Positions 9,135-18,496 of a stretch of 64,000 bases of DNA are shown piece by piece. A model generated the notes under the pieces. It did not search any database. It saw nothing but the letters and a program-made list of their open reading frames with translations, and was not told the DNA's origin. Source of the DNA: Belliella pelovolcani (GTDB lineage: Bacteria; Bacteroidota; Bacteroidia; Cytophagales; Cyclobacteriaceae); assembly GCF_900156785.1 (NCBI RefSeq), contig NZ_FTOP01000007.1:124001-188000 (forward strand). The letters are read 5' to 3'. The translations under genes were made by a program, and so were the position numbers. Position 1 is the first letter of the stretch; each line of letters opens with the position of its first letter.

Positions 9135-12100
9135 TTAAAATTGTGCTGCCAAACCTAAATTGAAGAATCTTGTCTGTGGAGCTGAACCAATATTGGTCTC
9201 AAGGATCCTTCTATTAGGAGCTATGGTCAATAGATTCGCACCATTGGTGTAAATATCCATTCCCTTGATAAATCTCCCTCCGAAGATGCGATCAACTGGA
9301 AGCTTGTAGCTGATTTGAAGTCTAGCAAGATCAAATCTGTCAGTACTATAAAGCCAAAAGTCCGAGTTTCTAAAGTTATTTGCTCCATTGAGTGTAGTCA
9401 ATCTCGGAAAAGTAGCTTCTTCCATATTTCCTTCATGCCACCTGCCTCTTACTTCTTCAGAATATTTGGCCTCACCAGCGACCCAGAAATAAGAGCTATT
9501 ACTGATCGCATAAGCACCACTTCTCATCATACCCAAGGCGAAAATTGTAAAGTTCTTCCACTCTGCGGTAACATTCAGGCCTAAAGTCAAAGGAGCTCCA
9601 AACCATCCACCTCTACCTAGGAATACTTCATCTTGAGGTGTAATTCTACCATCGCCATTTTGATCTACATACCTCAAATCCCCAGGTCGAACTTCACCAA
9701 ATATTTGTTCTGGCGAGCTGTTTATTTGAGCTGCACTATTAAAGAACCCTAAATTTTGCAGTCCCCAAATCGCATCCAGAGGTCTACCGCTTCGCTCTTG
9801 ATACGAGTCAAGCCAGTTTTCACCTCTTTGTAGCGCCTTGGTATTATAATAGGTACCAACCAAACCTACATTGAGATTGACATCACCTACTTTTTGTTTT
9901 ACATTCAGGTTAAAATCAAAACCAGTACGCAGATCACTGTTATAGTTTTCCCAAGGAATGAATGAAGAGGCAGGAAATCCAGTACTGAAGTAGTTTGGAT
10001 AAATGTCACTTCTTTGAACTAGTAGACCTGACATTCTGCTGATAAATGCAGAACCCGTGAAGAAGAGTCTATTTTGGAACAAAGATGTTTCCACACCCAC
10101 ATTGATTTCTTCTCTTTTAGGCAATCTCATATCTGGGTTAGCACCTCTTCTTGAAATGGTGGTAATGTTATTTAGACCATCTTTCCAAGTATAGAATACT
10201 GTTCCATCACCTTGCTGTGTGTATACCTGCTCGTAGAGGTAGTAATCTTGGATATCCAAATCTGTATGGATAATTCCTCCAGAAACGGATAAGAGCAGGT
10301 TATCTACCACTTTTGAATCCTTCAGGAATCCCTCATTACTCAATCTCCAACCTAGAGACATGGTAGGGGAAAATGCACGTCTGTTGTTTTCAGGTAGTCT
10401 AGCTGAATGAATGACTGCATTATTCATTTCAACCAAAAACCTGTTTTGATAGCTATACCCAAAGTGAAGACCTAAATTGGCATTGCTCACTCGATGATAC
10501 ATTTGAGAGACGCCTGTTTGGAATCCCCCAGCTACCAACATTGCAGAAAATTCATGATCCTCCTTGACTACCTTGTTGTAATTCAATTGAGCCGACATGG
10601 ACATGGTCTGTTGGAATCTGTTACCAGAAATATTCTGAGTTCTCGTACTCGCATCTTGACCAAACCTAGTCAAACCAGTGATCAAATCTTCACCTGCATA
10701 ATTATTCCATTGTGGTTGAAATACCGCGTAGTTATTATTAAAAGCGAGGTTGTAAGAAGTCTGATAATCCAAACCAAACCTATATCCAAAGGTCAATCCA
10801 GGTAACACATTCGTCAAATCTGCATTTACGCCTGTATTAAATTGATATTGTCTGCTGGTAAATTGATTGGAGCCTCCTGCATAAATTCCAGCAATCGGGT
10901 TCGTTTGTTCCAATTGTGTACCTCCAAGAAGATATTGGCCATTGATGACATGACTGCTATTATTTACAAAATTCTGGGATACCAAATCATCTTCCTCAAT
11001 CATGCTGATTGGAACTAAAGGAGAGAATCTATGTGGTCTGATAGTCGCCGCACCTTGCCAGAAGTTGGCATTCACGCCTTTTCCATTGTAAAAGATCACA
11101 GCTGCATCCGCAAAGCCTGAAATATGCTTGGTAAGATTCATATCTACATTTCCTCTGATATTGAATCGCTCATTTCTATTCTGCGTGGCTTGGCCAAAGT
11201 TTAGGAATGACCCTTCTGACATAAAGCCCATATTGGTGTAATACCTGGCACGATCATTTCCACCACTGATTTCCATGGTAGCGTCATGTCGACTATACGC
11301 TCTCTGAAGGTAATCGTCAGAATAAAAATCCAGATTTGGATACCTGTAAGGGTTACTACCAGAACCATGATTGAAAATTTCCTCTTGAGAAAACAAAGGT
11401 TGTAATCCATCATTAGCTCTAGCTTCATTGTAAAGCGTCATGTATTCTGCAGACCCCAAATAGTTCGGGAGTGCTCTTGCCATATGTACACCAGAGTTTG
11501 CCCTGACATTGACCATTTGCTTGCCTGCAGATCCTCTTTTGGTTGTGATCATAACAACTCCTTTGGCCGCACGACTTCCATAAAGCGCTACTGCTGATAC
11601 ACCTTTCAAAAAGGTGACTTGCTCAATTTCAAGTGCATTGACACTTCCTACATCTCTTGGAACACCATCTACAAGGACTAAGAACTCATTGTTCCCCCAA
11701 ATATTTCCATGAAATCCAGGTGCAAAACCTTCCATATTATCAAGAGGCCAAGTAAAATAACTCTTCTCGATAATCTCTGGCACATTCACATAAGTGATAC
11801 CACCGATCAGATTAGATTTATCTTTGGTTTGGTAAGGTGTATTTACCTGTCTTGATTCCCACTCGTCGAAGAGGATGATTTCATCTACTTGAGCGTTGAT
11901 TCTTACTACTTTTGACTCATATCCCGGAGAAGTAAAGATCAAAACTGAATTTAAGGCTACTTCAAGGCTGAAAGTACCATCCTCGTTTGTGGTGGCCAAT
12001 TGCTCTTCTTGGTCATTTCTGACCACTGCATTTGGAAGAGGTATGCCTTTCTGATCCGTTATTTTCGCTCTCAGTTGAATCGTCTGAATATCCTGAGCAA

Positions 12101-12164
12101 CCAGAATAAATGGACTTAAAATCAACATAAAAGCCAGATACCATATTATATTTTTAATTTTCAT
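9135..12164 (-). CDS. SusC/RagA-family TonB-dependent transporter (second xylan pair)
   Basis: A 1009-residue outer-membrane transporter with a signal peptide (to about residue 23), a carboxypeptidase-regulatory-like domain (about 28-100), a plug and a 22-strand type barrel ending in aromatic Phe. The plug is reduced. It has FLVLVDGVPRDVG and ALYGSRAAKGVVMITTKRG, but the usual long QGRVAGV-type stretch before the DGVP motif is shortened, with a GFAPGFHGNIWG segment in its place, and no canonical TonB box (VVVGYG-like) is seen before it. It is coupled to the SusD-like gene 12 bp downstream and resembles the XusC position. It should import xylo-oligosaccharides together with its lid. The atypical plug may mean a different TonB partner or a mainly structural role. 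Confidence 0.94.
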   Translation of the reverse strand: MKIKNIIWYLAFMLILSPFILVAQDIQTIQLRAKITDQKGIPLPNAVVRNDQEEQLATTNEDGTFSLEVALNSVLIFTSPGYESKVVRINAQVDEIILFDEWESRQVNTPYQTKDKSNLIGGITYVNVPEIIEKSYFTWPLDNMEGFAPGFHGNIWGNNEFLVLVDGVPRDVGSVNALEIEQVTFLKGVSAVALYGSRAAKGVVMITTKRGSAGKQMVNVRANSGVHMARALPNYLGSAEYMTLYNEARANDGLQPLFSQEEIFNHGSGSNPYRYPNLDFYSDDYLQRAYSRHDATMEISGGNDRARYYTNMGFMSEGSFLNFGQATQNRNERFNIRGNVDMNLTKHISGFADAAVIFYNGKGVNANFWQGAATIRPHRFSPLVPISMIEEDDLVSQNFVNNSSHVINGQYLLGGTQLEQTNPIAGIYAGGSNQFTSRQYQFNTGVNADLTNVLPGLTFGYRFGLDYQTSYNLAFNNNYAVFQPQWNNYAGEDLITGLTRFGQDASTRTQNISGNRFQQTMSMSAQLNYNKVVKEDHEFSAMLVAGGFQTGVSQMYHRVSNANLGLHFGYSYQNRFLVEMNNAVIHSARLPENNRRAFSPTMSLGWRLSNEGFLKDSKVVDNLLLSVSGGIIHTDLDIQDYYLYEQVYTQQGDGTVFYTWKDGLNNITTISRRGANPDMRLPKREEINVGVETSLFQNRLFFTGSAFISRMSGLLVQRSDIYPNYFSTGFPASSFIPWENYNSDLRTGFDFNLNVKQKVGDVNLNVGLVGTYYNTKALQRGENWLDSYQERSGRPLDAIWGLQNLGFFNSAAQINSSPEQIFGEVRPGDLRYVDQNGDGRITPQDEVFLGRGGWFGAPLTLGLNVTAEWKNFTIFALGMMRSGAYAISNSSYFWVAGEAKYSEEVRGRWHEGNMEEATFPRLTTLNGANNFRNSDFWLYSTDRFDLARLQISYKLPVDRIFGGRFIKGMDIYTNGANLLTIAPNRRILETNIGSAPQTRFFNLGLAAQF

Positions 12165-12202
12165 CAGATGCTAGTTTAATGGGTTTGATAAATGAAAATC
12201 TC

Positions 12203-14116
12203 TTACCATCCTGGGTTTTGTCTAAACTCAGGATAAAGGGTGACATCAGAAACTTTCAATGGTAACCAGTAATGTCTTTCAGCAAGTGGTCTTTCTAATA
12301 AAACCTCTTCACGATAATTGAGCACTCTCATATCGGCAGGATCTCCACCAACCTCAGAATCTGGGGCTCTATTAAATTCAATTGCTGTTTTGAGGGTGTA
12401 TGGTCTTTCTATGAGTAGCATCCATCTTCTCAAGTCATTGAATCTATGTCTTTCAAAAGCAAGTTCTACAGCACGCTCTCTTCTAACTTCATCAAGAAAT
12501 ACAGGTACAGATTCTAGGTACTTTGGCAAGACATTAGGCATTCCTGCTCTCTCTCTGATTGTATTGATCGCGTCTACTGCGGTCTTATCAAAGTTGGTAG
12601 ACTTAGCTGTCACCGCATTATGACCCATCAATGCCGCTTCAGCATACATCAAATACACATCAGCCAATCGTAGATAAGGAACATTCAAATGCAAAGCAGC
12701 GCCAAAAGCAAATGCATTGTCATAAGCATTGGCCTGAAGAGGTACAAATTTTCTATTCAAGTAACCTGTAGGGCTACCAGATACAGCACCTCTGTAGCTA
12801 CCCCCAGTAAATAAATTGGCAAATCTATTATCCTCTTGATTTGGAGGCATGGAACCCTGTACTACTTGAACTCCATCGAATACAACACTTTTGTAAAATC
12901 TCGGATCTCTTCCTCTAAAAGGAAACTCTGGATCATAACCTGACTCAGCATCTGCCTGACTTACATTTGCTGGCAGCGGATGACCATTGGCCATTCCAAA
13001 GTTTCTGTTGACATAATTAGCTGTAGGAGCAAACTTAGTCGCATCACCATCTACTATGACAGAAGGAAAGAATTGCTTCGTAATCCCCCAGTTAGACTGA
13101 TCACCTGACCAATAAAGTGATCTAAAAATAGATTCTGTACTACCTGATAGGGCCCAGTTTTGACCCATTGTGTAAAATAATCCATGCCAACGATCAAATG
13201 GAACTAGAGCATATTGTGTCTGTCCTGTCTCTACCAAATTTAGCAATTCACCTAAAGCCTCAGCAGACCTTCTACAGAAATCTGCATTGTAGGATCTACT
13301 TCCTGTAGATTCTAGGTTCATCAATGGACTACCAGCATAAAGTAGGTTCTTCCCAAGATAAGCTAGGGCCATGACCTTATTGATCCGAAGTTCATTTCTA
13401 CCCAGTGTTCTACGTCCAGCGACAGTGTTGTCCCAGTCAATTGGTAGTAAATCAGCAGCTCTTCTAAAATCTGCCGCAGCTTTTTCAGCACTTTCATGAT
13501 AAGAAAGCCTCGGTTCTCTAAGCTGCTGATCGCCTGGCAGTACCCTATCGATGTAAGGAAGACCCCCCACATGCTGAATCAACATGAAATGAAACCATGC
13601 TCTAAAGAAAAGCAACTGCCCCTCGATCAAGGCTCTCTCTTCATCTGTAGCCTCAGTCATTCTATGCAAATTCTCTAAGCCAAGGTTAGCTTTACGAATT
13701 CCATACCATGCCAGTGGCCATAGACCTTTGGTGTGTGGGTTGTCATTGGTATTGGCAGACCACTTATCCATCCAGCTAGCTTGTCCACCATGTCCAGAAT
13801 GCTCTACTTGCCATGCCCAGAAGTTACCTCTGTCAAAAGCAAATGTCACGTGAAAATTACCCGCAGCAGAGACCATCTCATCTTCACCCCAGTTCCAAGA
13901 TGCAGTCCAATAACTTGTAGTAAAGTTTGGAATACACTGGTATAACTCTTCAGTAAACCCTTGGAAATTTTCGAAATTCAAAAATGCTATTTCCTCAGAA
14001 ATCACTGACTCTGGTGTTCTCTCCAAATAATCTAGACAAGAAGTCGAGAATAATAATACTAGAGAAAAAGAGAGAAATATATTAATCTTATTTTTTATGT
14101 ATTTTAAGTTTTTCAT
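12203..14116 (-). CDS. SusD/RagB-family glycan-binding lipoprotein (first xylan pair)
   Basis: A 637-residue SusD-type lipoprotein (lipobox LFSTSC, Cys27). Signature stretches are EGQLLFFRAWFHFMLIQHVGG (split around residue 165-185), LADVYLMYAEAALMG, INTIRERAGMP and AFERHRFNDLRRWM. The C-terminal tail ends FRQNPGW, the usual last motif of this family. Its start lies 12 bp after the SusC gene at 14129-17443, and 38 bp separates it from the next SusC. It corresponds to XusB and should bind xylan or long xylo-oligosaccharides on the outer face. It is longer than the second SusD, mostly through loops in the middle of the protein. Confidence 0.95.
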   Translation of the reverse strand: MKNLKYIKNKINIFLSFSLVLLFSTSCLDYLERTPESVISEEIAFLNFENFQGFTEELYQCIPNFTTSYWTASWNWGEDEMVSAAGNFHVTFAFDRGNFWAWQVEHSGHGGQASWMDKWSANTNDNPHTKGLWPLAWYGIRKANLGLENLHRMTEATDEERALIEGQLLFFRAWFHFMLIQHVGGLPYIDRVLPGDQQLREPRLSYHESAEKAAADFRRAADLLPIDWDNTVAGRRTLGRNELRINKVMALAYLGKNLLYAGSPLMNLESTGSRSYNADFCRRSAEALGELLNLVETGQTQYALVPFDRWHGLFYTMGQNWALSGSTESIFRSLYWSGDQSNWGITKQFFPSVIVDGDATKFAPTANYVNRNFGMANGHPLPANVSQADAESGYDPEFPFRGRDPRFYKSVVFDGVQVVQGSMPPNQEDNRFANLFTGGSYRGAVSGSPTGYLNRKFVPLQANAYDNAFAFGAALHLNVPYLRLADVYLMYAEAALMGHNAVTAKSTNFDKTAVDAINTIRERAGMPNVLPKYLESVPVFLDEVRRERAVELAFERHRFNDLRRWMLLIERPYTLKTAIEFNRAPDSEVGGDPADMRVLNYREEVLLERPLAERHYWLPLKVSDVTLYPEFRQNPGW

Positions 14117-14128
14117 TGTGAATCTATT

Positions 14129-17100
14129 TTAGAATGACATTGTAACACCCAAATTGACTCTTCGCATCATAGGATAAGCTCCCTCCCATGCTGCACCAGT
14201 ACCAAAGTTAGATTCTCTATCATCTGGCATTTTACTCCATACCATCAAATTGTTACCATTTAAGAATACTCTCAAACCACCCATTCCAAGTTTACTTGCC
14301 TTGGCTTTATCAAATGAATAAGCAAATTCAGCATTCTTGATTCTCAAATAAGAGCCATCGTACAGATACCTTGCTCCGTAATAGTAGGATACTGGAGTCA
14401 ACCAAACTGGTAGTGGCGTGCCTGCATCAGGATTGTCGATAGACCAATAAGTACCTTCATCATACACAAGGTTTCTCTGACCATCTAGATTGGTGAAAGG
14501 GACATTTCGCGTCACATTATTGACACCATAAAGCTGAACAAAGAAGGATAATCCTTTATATTCAAAGCCTATATTGGTATTGAAGGTATTCTGCGGAACA
14601 CCTGAGAAACCAAATGGTGCAGCATCAAAAGCATCAATGATTCCATCACCATTGAAATCGACTATTTGATAGCCTCCAGGAAGTTTGCTGCTATTATTTG
14701 TGTTATGTGGCGTACTTCCATAGACTTCATCCCATGAATTATAAAACCCGTGATCTATGTGAGATCTGTGCTGACCTAATTGGAAACCTGCTTGCTTTTG
14801 ATAATCTACCAAAAACTCAGGATCATCTCTATTGATCACTATATCCAAAGCTCGTGTAACAGCAACATCAGCCCATACCCGGACGCCATTTCTTAAAGTC
14901 CTATTGATACCAAGCATCAATTCATAACCCGTAGTCGTCACTCTTCCAAGGTTAGCCGCCGGAGCTGTCGCTCCAAAATAACTTGGAATACTACGATCAC
15001 CCGCCATCAAAATATCTACCCTGTCATCTCTAAAAACATCGACGCTACCATCCAACAATCCATTAAACAAACTGAATTCAGTTTTCAAATTGTATTTGTA
15101 GACGGTCTCCCATCTTACATTTGGATTACCAAGGACTTGCTCTCTGTACCATTGGAATGGGCTATTATCATCTCTCCATCCAACAGTTGCTAATCTTGAA
15201 GCGCCTCCAAAAGCCCACTGATTCATGAATAGGAATCTACCTCCAATATTATCATCACCTACTTGTCCATAAGAAGCTGTTACTTTTAAGAAATCAATGG
15301 CAGAAATCTGCTTCATAAAATTCTCTTCAGAAACTACCCATCCAAGTCCACCGGAAGAAAAGAATGCAAAACGGTAATCGATTCCAAATTTCTCCGAGCC
15401 ATTGTATGCCCCGTTGTATTCTACCAAATACTTTCTCTTGTAATCATATACTGTTCTAAATACCCAGTCCTCTCTGTAGCTTGGTATCATGTTACCAATT
15501 GCATCTTGCTGACGGCTAAATAATCCCATCACATTGATATTATGATCATCAGCAATGGTCTTCAAGTAATTCAATTGCATTTGATAGAATAACCTACGCT
15601 GAGCACCTTGCACATTACCTCCTTGCGTAGTCCATGCAATAGGTTGAAAAAAGTCGAAATTACTATTATCAAAGTTATTTTTTAGATTGACTCTACCTGT
15701 CACTGGATCTATCCACATCTCTTCGGTATTGTTGAAAAGGTCATTGACGCCTCGATTGACCTCGGTGAAGGTATTATCTATCGCCATGGTGCCTCTGAAA
15801 TTCAAACCTTTCACAATCATCCCCAAATCTTGCTCGAGGACAATATTGGTAGAAAGACTGGTGGTGGTAATATTTTCAACACCACCAATGGCCAAAACTC
15901 TTGCGGAGTTGATCGCGCCATAATCATCAAGTGGATAATATCCCCAAAGACCATTCGAATACCTTGGTACAAATGCATCAGGTGGGTTTCGGTAGGCTGC
16001 TCTCCAAAAGTTAGCGTCATTTCCTGCATTCCAAGGGGTTTGCCTCACACCATAAATACCACCTAAATTCACTTTCAATAAGGTTGAAGAAGTCAATTGG
16101 AAATCTAGGTTATTTCTAAAGTTTAGCCTATTGAAATTATATCCAGGTTGATATCCTCTATCATTCTGAATTTCTCTAAATAAATCTCCTTCATTTTGGA
16201 AGTCAAATGCAGCAAAATATTTGGTCAATTTTGTACCTCCACTGATTGCAACATTTGCATTATATGCCATGGCATAATCCTTAAAAAGATAATTTTGCCA
16301 ATCTATATTAGGGTATCTCTCTGCCTCTGCAAGATTTGCAGGATTTCTATATTTTTCCCTGATTTCTTGAGGTATATACTGAGACCATGCTTGTGGACTT
16401 ACTGACAATTCTCTTTCGATAGCTCTATTTCTGATCCCTATAGCATCATAAGCATCCATCTTACCAGGAAGCTTAGAAGGAGATTTCACAGTCGCATTTA
16501 CTCTTGCTACTATTTCTGCTTTGCCTTCCTTACCTCTCTTGGTAGTCACGATGATTACGCCATTAGCTCCTCGTGATCCGAAAACAGCTGTAGCAGATGC
16601 ATCTTTCAAAACAGAAATTGATTCTACTGATCCAATATCCATTTGATTAAAAAATTCTGGTCTTTCAACTCCATCCACAAGGATTAGTGGGGAGTTTCCA
16701 TTCCAGCTATTCTGACCTCGGATGAAAATCTGAGGTTGTTCGTCTCCCGGCATTCCCGAGCCCTGAGTTGTAATTAGACCAGGCAAGTTACCAGTAAGTG
16801 CTGCTCCAAGACTTGAAACACCACCAGTTCGCTGGAGAACTTCACTATTGGTCTGAGATACTGCTCCGATCAATGTTTCTTTTCGCTGCTCACCATATCC
16901 AATCACCACAAATTCTTCCAATGAAGACTCTGTTTCTTTAAGGGTTACATTGTAGACAGTTTTATTGGCCAAAACAGGCATCTCTACGTTTTCATATCCA
17001 ATAAAACTGAATACCAATACCTCACCAGGTTGCACATCAATCTTAAAGTCACCATCGATTCCTGTAGCAACACCCCTTGTAGTTCCTTTTACCAAAATAG

Positions 17101-17443
17101 TAACCCCTGGTATAGGCATCCCATCACGGGCATCGGTCACTACTCCTCTCACTTCTGCAAATACTTCTTTGTCAGATTCTGATACTTTTGAAGCAGTTGC
17201 ATTTTCTTCCTTTAGATCCTTGTTTGATGAAGTTTTAGAAAATTCATCACTTGCTACTCTTGCCGCTTTTGTTTGATTTTCATTGGATGTTAGTTCATTA
17301 TTTTGAACTCCCTGAAAATCTAAGCTTACAGCGGCAGCTTTAATTTGAGATGAAATGCTCCCTACGATAAATAAGGATAATAACATCACAAATAACTTAC
17401 TCCGAAAATTTCCAGAGATATGCCTTTGTAAAATTTTAAACAT
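14129..17443 (-). CDS. SusC/RagA-family TonB-dependent transporter (first xylan pair)
   Basis: A 1104-residue TonB-dependent transporter, first gene of the xus-like run. After a signal peptide (to about residue 37) comes an unusual hydrophilic stretch (about 38-95) rich in Ser, Thr, Asn, Lys and Glu. Then follow the carboxypeptidase-regulatory domain (EVRGVVTDARDGMPIPGV onward), a TonB box (EEFVVIGYG), the plug with SPLILVDGVERPEF and VFGSRGANGVIIVTTKRG, and a C-terminal barrel ending NLGVTMSF. The extension does not look like an STN signalling domain. It corresponds to XusA and imports large xylan fragments. The ATG at 17443 gives a good signal peptide. Upstream is a 1-kb AT-rich gap likely to carry the promoter. 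Confidence 0.96.
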   Translation of the reverse strand: MFKILQRHISGNFRSKLFVMLLSLFIVGSISSQIKAAAVSLDFQGVQNNELTSNENQTKAARVASDEFSKTSSNKDLKEENATASKVSESDKEVFAEVRGVVTDARDGMPIPGVTILVKGTTRGVATGIDGDFKIDVQPGEVLVFSFIGYENVEMPVLANKTVYNVTLKETESSLEEFVVIGYGEQRKETLIGAVSQTNSEVLQRTGGVSSLGAALTGNLPGLITTQGSGMPGDEQPQIFIRGQNSWNGNSPLILVDGVERPEFFNQMDIGSVESISVLKDASATAVFGSRGANGVIIVTTKRGKEGKAEIVARVNATVKSPSKLPGKMDAYDAIGIRNRAIERELSVSPQAWSQYIPQEIREKYRNPANLAEAERYPNIDWQNYLFKDYAMAYNANVAISGGTKLTKYFAAFDFQNEGDLFREIQNDRGYQPGYNFNRLNFRNNLDFQLTSSTLLKVNLGGIYGVRQTPWNAGNDANFWRAAYRNPPDAFVPRYSNGLWGYYPLDDYGAINSARVLAIGGVENITTTSLSTNIVLEQDLGMIVKGLNFRGTMAIDNTFTEVNRGVNDLFNNTEEMWIDPVTGRVNLKNNFDNSNFDFFQPIAWTTQGGNVQGAQRRLFYQMQLNYLKTIADDHNINVMGLFSRQQDAIGNMIPSYREDWVFRTVYDYKRKYLVEYNGAYNGSEKFGIDYRFAFFSSGGLGWVVSEENFMKQISAIDFLKVTASYGQVGDDNIGGRFLFMNQWAFGGASRLATVGWRDDNSPFQWYREQVLGNPNVRWETVYKYNLKTEFSLFNGLLDGSVDVFRDDRVDILMAGDRSIPSYFGATAPAANLGRVTTTGYELMLGINRTLRNGVRVWADVAVTRALDIVINRDDPEFLVDYQKQAGFQLGQHRSHIDHGFYNSWDEVYGSTPHNTNNSSKLPGGYQIVDFNGDGIIDAFDAAPFGFSGVPQNTFNTNIGFEYKGLSFFVQLYGVNNVTRNVPFTNLDGQRNLVYDEGTYWSIDNPDAGTPLPVWLTPVSYYYGARYLYDGSYLRIKNAEFAYSFDKAKASKLGMGGLRVFLNGNNLMVWSKMPDDRESNFGTGAAWEGAYPMMRRVNLGVTMSF

Positions 17444-18448
17444 ACTTTTTAAGATTATTTTAGGTTGAAAGATTTAATTAATCATTTAATAAAACAGATA
17501 GGTATACTTTCCTACCACTCTATTTATCCTGTTAGCACTTTTGCAATCATAATTTTCTATTTTGGGTTAGTGATTATTTTAATTCAGATTTATACTAAGA
17601 AGCCATGAAAAAATAAATTTTTCGTTCGCTACTTAATTTTATCAATTTGTAAGCTGGACTGGAGAGCTACTATCGAATTGGAAACCTGGATAGCATCATT
17701 GTCTTCCTCCTTTGATTTGCCAAGAATGAGAAGAAGTTCAAAAAAGAAATCTGTTTAGAAAGATTAGAATGCCTTGCACAAAAATCTAAATTGTATTGCT
17801 GTTTCATGACCTTGGGTTTTATTGTTTTTGACTTAATCAAATATATTAATTGATCTTAAAAAAATAAATTCATAGAATAGGTATTAATATCCTGATTTTC
17901 AATTATTTATAAAATTTGTTTTGTTAAAAAATATAATAATATTTGATAAAAAACGTCGATTCCAGCCAAATAAGGCACATTTTACAGTTTCTAGCATATT
18001 GAGTATATTTCGCTTAGGTAAACACATTGATTTTCAGTGATTTACATTATTTTTTTGTGATTTTTTTTTACATAAAAATTTAAATTTTTGGCTTTAACAA
18101 TTGAATTATTTTTCTCAACTAACTTATATGAAAATTTCAAATTGCGATTGACATAAAGCACCTACATTTTCAACTGTTTATTCTAAAATCGTATGCTTAT
18201 CGTACTGAATTTTGATAGATTTTCTTCAAAATTAATGTCAAAATATTGAGCCAATAGCACGTCGTTCCTACACTAATTTGATTACTTTCAAATACAAAAA
18301 TTATAATACTTCTTAACAAATTTTTATCAGTCTCAAAAGCAAGAGAAAGCCTGAATTAGCAAGCATAAATCATAGTTTTTTTCGATTTTAAGCAGAAAAT
18401 CTAACAAGCTCTTATTGTCAATTTATGATTGAATATTTTTGAATTGGT
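17444..18448. other. AT-rich intergenic leader upstream of xus-like operon
   Basis: About 1 kb without a convincing gene on either strand. It is very AT-rich, especially 17870-18130. A possible promoter for the minus strand is a TAATTTTG box (18234-18227) with TTG 17 nt upstream (18254-18252), which would give a leader of nearly 800 nt. Another box, TATATTTG at 17845-17838, lacks a matching upstream element. A near-palindrome AGGTATTAATATCCT lies at 17879-17893. None of these is strong enough to call as functional. Confidence 0.4.
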
Positions 18449-18481
18449 AAAAAAATAAGCCCTAATTATAAGAGCTTAGGG
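18449..18481 (-). terminator. Probable terminator of the acetylesterase gene
   Basis: A short stem (CCCTAA / TTAGGG, arms at 18476-18481 and 18460-18465 on the plus strand) follows the esterase stop on the minus strand. After it comes a CTTATTTTTTT run. The stem is only 6 bp, so efficiency is uncertain. Confidence 0.5.
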
Positions 18482-18496
18482 TAATTGTGGCGGTTT

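Noticed and set aside
17838-17845. TATATTTG box as the xylan SusC promoter
   Set aside because: No TTG element at 17-23 nt upstream and a distance of almost 400 nt to the start codon.
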